This document shows positions 50,157 through 52,982 of a DNA stretch of 52,982 nt, piece by piece (position 1 is the first letter of the stretch; each line of letters opens with the position of its first letter). The notes under the pieces were generated by a model that saw nothing but the letters and a program-made list of their open reading frames with translations, was not told where the DNA came from and searched no databases. The DNA comes from Nemertoderma westbladi (lineage: Eukaryota; Xenacoelomorpha; Nemertodermatida; Nemertodermatidae): NCBI GenBank assembly GCA_032718475.1, contig JAUCBJ010008755.1:1-52982 (forward strand), in the 5' to 3' direction. The position numbers and the translations under genes are program-made.

Positions 50157-52982
50157 CTAGAGTTGATCTGTGTCTTCAAATATGGTTCGCCCAACACCAG
50201 TTTGATTAGAGCCAAGGCGTCCTAGTCGTTCCAACTGTAAATTCCAACTACTCGGTTGAATGGCATATTCCTGTGCAACTTTTAGTGCTGTGAGTAGTAC
50301 TTCCTCTGGCAGTGTATGATAACTAGTTCCTCTATGTATATATCTTTCAACTTGCAGCCGCATGTCTTTTAGATCATCTTCACTCGCATCCACTGGGAAA
50401 CCGTGTATAAATGCCAGAGGTACCCATGGCATAAATTGGGTGTTTCGTGTAAAAATGCTTCCATCGCCTCGGTTATGTTCTCGTAGTCTTGTAATAAGGT
50501 GCCTTTTAGTTTGACCTACATATGACACGTTTGGGAATTTTGTTGATATAAGTATATAGACAACGCCCGCAATATATTCAGGAATTTCCATACTTCGGAA
50601 GGTATAGGGAAAGTCAGTATTTGGTTGAAAGTTTTGAAAGGCAACCCCAGTAATAGCCGCAAGACGTGAGGTGATATATGCCGCCCACTTGTCCTCCTTA
50701 TGAAGCAGTAGTCTTATCGTTGACAAAGTCTGTAGTTTTATGCCAACAAAGTAAAGTGTAGTAAGTAGTAATACACGGGAGAGTAATACATTTAGCTGTG
50801 ATCGCTCCCATAGGCGGAGGTGTTTCCTTGCTGTTTCAATATTATTTACTTCTGTAGCCATAAGTGGACATTGATCTCCCATTATTCGATGGATTGTATT
50901 TGCTTTATAATACCGGAGAGGAAATTGAAATCGGTGACCTTTCATAAGACCTGCGCCCACTATTTCATCTGCAGTGTACCGCCTCCTTACCTCAAATATA
51001 GGCCAATCTTCTGAATCCTGAATAGTAAGGTCACGCTCTCCTGGAGGAACGAGGCGAAGAGTAATGGTAGCATCTTCACTCTGTGGATTTTCGGGTAGGA
51101 CCACAACAATACCAAGCTGACCTTGTGAAAACTTTACATTCCCAACACTTTTATTATATGTAAGACGAAGAACTGCTCCAACAAATACAAGTAATTCCTC
51201 AGGCTCCAAGCTGATACGATCGATCCGAGTTTTGGAATAACCTGTAGCTGGCTTCCATCGCAAGTTATCATAAACTTCATCTACTGCTGTCATATGCTGA
51301 ACAACAATGCCAGGTTCACGAACCTTCTCCTCAAGAAAGTGTTTTATTACTTCTTGTTCTCCTAATTTAGTTGAAACAACACGCATGGCATGCTCTGGTA
51401 CATCGTCCCATGTTGGTGGAAATTTGGCATTATTAGAAATGATCATGACTATATCTTCTATAACATCTGGGGGAATAATTGGGGAGCGGATCGCCTCGAG
51501 GACAAACTGTAGGTTAGGGTCTGCTGCGCATCGAACATATTCTTTCAGTAGTATTACCTTAAATGCAGTTCCTAAATGGATTGATGTCCAGAATGGTTTT
51601 CCATCAATGGGGGGTAGTTGGTATGGGTCTCCATTTGCAATTACAAGTTTACCTCCAAAAGGTTGGTCTGTGTTCATTATGTGCTTCATTACTGTATCCA
51701 AAACACCATACTGTTCTGCAGAAATTAGTCCAATCTCCTCAATAACTAAAACATCCATTCTTTGTAATAGAACCATTTTTTTAGCGTCAGAACGTTGTAG
51801 CGCCTTAATAGTATGTGATGCCATTGAGTCAGGTGAAAGTTTTTTCTTGGTAACCTCTAAGGGAAATAACTGGTGTAAGTGTATTCCTCCTAGTGAACGT
51901 GCCCTTTCAGATGTTAAAGATGTCAATACCACATTCAATCCACAACACATAGCATAGAGGGAAACTGCTTGCACTAGAAAGGTCTTACCTGCTCCTGGTG
52001 GGCCAACAAAGCATGGAAAACGATTGGAAAGGTGTGTTGGATCCTTGAATTCGTCAATTGTATTCTTTGCCTTGTTGAGAGCAATACCCTGCTCAATAAT
52101 GCTGGCCTCTGACTGATGAGGAACTGTTGGTAAAATAGGATCCCAGAATATTGGACTTTCAACTGTAGCTCCTACCACTTCGGTTATATTTGGTACATCA
52201 TCCATCTTGGGAGCCATGGCACCAATAAGATTCTTTGCCAATGTTGTACGACGCTCCATCTCAATAATGTTAATAACCTCCTCGGCCTTCTCCTTTATGG
52301 CTATTTCGGAAACATCTGGGAGATCACTGGTATATTCCTCACCTCCACCCAGTACAGAATCGATGGCTTCTTTGGACAGTTTGACGTATTCTTGGAATTG
52401 TCTTTTACGGAGAGGGAGATGGATGCAGAGCTCATCAAGATATCGCCTAAGAACTGCTGTAATTTCCTCTTGAACTATATTATTTGAGTCTCGAATAAGT
52501 CCTACACGTTGGAACGGTATACGGAAACCTGTGGTATTATCGAATATATCAAATTCTGTCTCATAAGTACCTAATGCTAGTATAATATGGTATATGAATT
52601 TAATTCGTTCCCTTGGATGTACATCTTTCACTACTGGTATAACTTCACCACTTTCACTTTCATCTACAAATATTTTAGTTGTTGGCCGTTCTTCTGCATT
52701 GGCTTCTGTGTCCAGGCGAATGAGGAGGCAATGAAGGAAATCTAAACTACATTGAATAATAACTGGTTCCTGTATTTCTCCAAGTGTGTTAACATAAGCT
52801 CTAAGTTTTTCGATTCCAGATCGTCTCAATTTAATATTGTTACCACAGCCATCATAAAGAGGTATTGTCAAAGGATCGCAAAGAAATATATCACTGTTTC
52901 CACTGAACCTTCCTTTATTAGGAACTACAATCTCATGATATAGAGCAAGTTTCTTTATAGCGAGCAACTCTGGTGGACGGAT
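50157..52982 (-). CDS. PIF1-type helicase fused to a GIY-YIG nuclease domain, 5' end outside window
   Basis: An open frame of about 940 codons that continues past the window edge, so the true start is not seen; residue numbers here count from a TTG at 52967. Residues 1-300 are unassigned. Superfamily 1B helicase motifs follow: Walker A GPPGAGKT (322-329); a PIF1-type Ia region LTSERARSLGGIHLHQLF (351-368); motif II VLVIEEIG (406-413), with Glu-Glu where Asp-Glu is usual; GDPYQLPPI (446-454); EYVR (476-479); QFPLRYYKANTIHRIMG (681-697); and SQLNVLLSRV (723-732). A GIY-YIG domain follows at about 798-880: GVVY (801-804), YVGQTK (816-821), RLREH (827-831) and Glu874 in QVERYI. The helicase would unwind DNA and the nuclease would nick it. 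The nearest similar pairing I would expect is in a mobile element or virus-like gene. No introns are visible. Confidence 0.85.
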   Translation of the reverse strand: MRPPELLAIKKLALYHEIVVPNKGRFSGNSDIFLCDPLTIPLYDGCGNNIKLRRSGIEKLRAYVNTLGEIQEPVIIQCSLDFLHCLLIRLDTEANAEERPTTKIFVDESESGEVIPVVKDVHPRERIKFIYHIILALGTYETEFDIFDNTTGFRIPFQRVGLIRDSNNIVQEEITAVLRRYLDELCIHLPLRKRQFQEYVKLSKEAIDSVLGGGEEYTSDLPDVSEIAIKEKAEEVINIIEMERRTTLAKNLIGAMAPKMDDVPNITEVVGATVESPIFWDPILPTVPHQSEASIIEQGIALNKAKNTIDEFKDPTHLSNRFPCFVGPPGAGKTFLVQAVSLYAMCCGLNVVLTSLTSERARSLGGIHLHQLFPLEVTKKKLSPDSMASHTIKALQRSDAKKMVLLQRMDVLVIEEIGLISAEQYGVLDTVMKHIMNTDQPFGGKLVIANGDPYQLPPIDGKPFWTSIHLGTAFKVILLKEYVRCAADPNLQFVLEAIRSPIIPPDVIEDIVMIISNNAKFPPTWDDVPEHAMRVVSTKLGEQEVIKHFLEEKVREPGIVVQHMTAVDEVYDNLRWKPATGYSKTRIDRISLEPEELLVFVGAVLRLTYNKSVGNVKFSQGQLGIVVVLPENPQSEDATITLRLVPPGERDLTIQDSEDWPIFEVRRRYTADEIVGAGLMKGHRFQFPLRYYKANTIHRIMGDQCPLMATEVNNIETARKHLRLWERSQLNVLLSRVLLLTTLYFVGIKLQTLSTIRLLLHKEDKWAAYITSRLAAITGVAFQNFQPNTDFPYTFRSMEIPEYIAGVVYILISTKFPNVSYVGQTKRHLITRLREHNRGDGSIFTRNTQFMPWVPLAFIHGFPVDASEDDLKDMRLQVERYIHRGTSYHTLPEEVLLTALKVAQEYAIQPSSWNLQLERLGRLGSNQTGVGRTIFEDTDQL

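Noticed and set aside
51307-51957. 216-codon plus-strand ORF
   Set aside because: Antisense shadow of the helicase gene; no recognisable domain.
52100-52125. Second hammerhead core (CTGATGAGG near 52113)
   Set aside because: Plus-strand CTGATGAG lies within the helicase gene and has no stem II hairpin or GAAA in the right place.

Overview
The window is nuclear DNA of an animal, most likely an invertebrate. The evidence is an intron-free ROCO GTPase with a C-terminal CARD, BEL/Pao and Ty3/gypsy LTR retrotransposons, LINE debris, a tRNA-derived SINE, long minisatellites, and no operon-like gene order. The genome is AT-rich but carries many long G or C homopolymers. I cannot name the species. 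Host-type coding sequence is sparse; most of the window is repeats and mobile elements. Layout: 1-5.3 kb is non-coding with small repeats and one tRNA-derived SINE. 5.3-10.6 kb is a 49-bp minisatellite (about 108 units) with a 1,119-bp higher-order duplication. 10.8-14.6 kb is a 30-bp minisatellite (about 128 units) whose length keeps four reading frames open. 14.9-18.2 kb is a minus-strand ROCO GTPase with a CARD, followed through an ATGA overlap by a second ORF that is itself a CARD. 18.9-20.9 kb is a 35-bp minisatellite. 21.5-21.75 kb is a decayed LINE reverse-transcriptase fragment. 23.2-29.9 kb is a frame-broken BEL/Pao element (gag, protease, RT, RNase H). It is cut at 29,879 by an intact, minus-strand Ty3/gypsy element (29,879-35,175, two 225-bp LTRs, one 1,557-codon gag-pol ORF). 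The right flank of the gypsy element is not BEL but a LINE fragment. 36.4-47.5 kb is a nested repeat locus: older diverged copies, then module X, two almost identical 2.87-kb modules Y in tandem, then a second X. The Y copies are bounded by TGGATGGG/CCCATCCA ends and by 5-bp TCCAG/TCTAG repeats, as expected of a transposed element. 47.5-50.1 kb holds hairpins, microsatellites and a complete hammerhead ribozyme on the minus strand (48,127-48,178). 50.16-52.98 kb is a minus-strand ORF, open to the window edge, that joins a PIF1-type helicase to a GIY-YIG nuclease domain. How things may work together: the ROCO-CARD gene is the only clear host-type gene and looks like a signalling or innate-immunity GTPase. 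The most unusual unit is at the right end. The PIF1-GIY-YIG gene and the hammerhead ribozyme lie on the same strand with the ribozyme about 2 kb downstream of the stop codon, so one transcript could carry both. Helicase plus nuclease plus self-cleaving RNA suggests an uncharacterised mobile element, but that link is inference from position alone.
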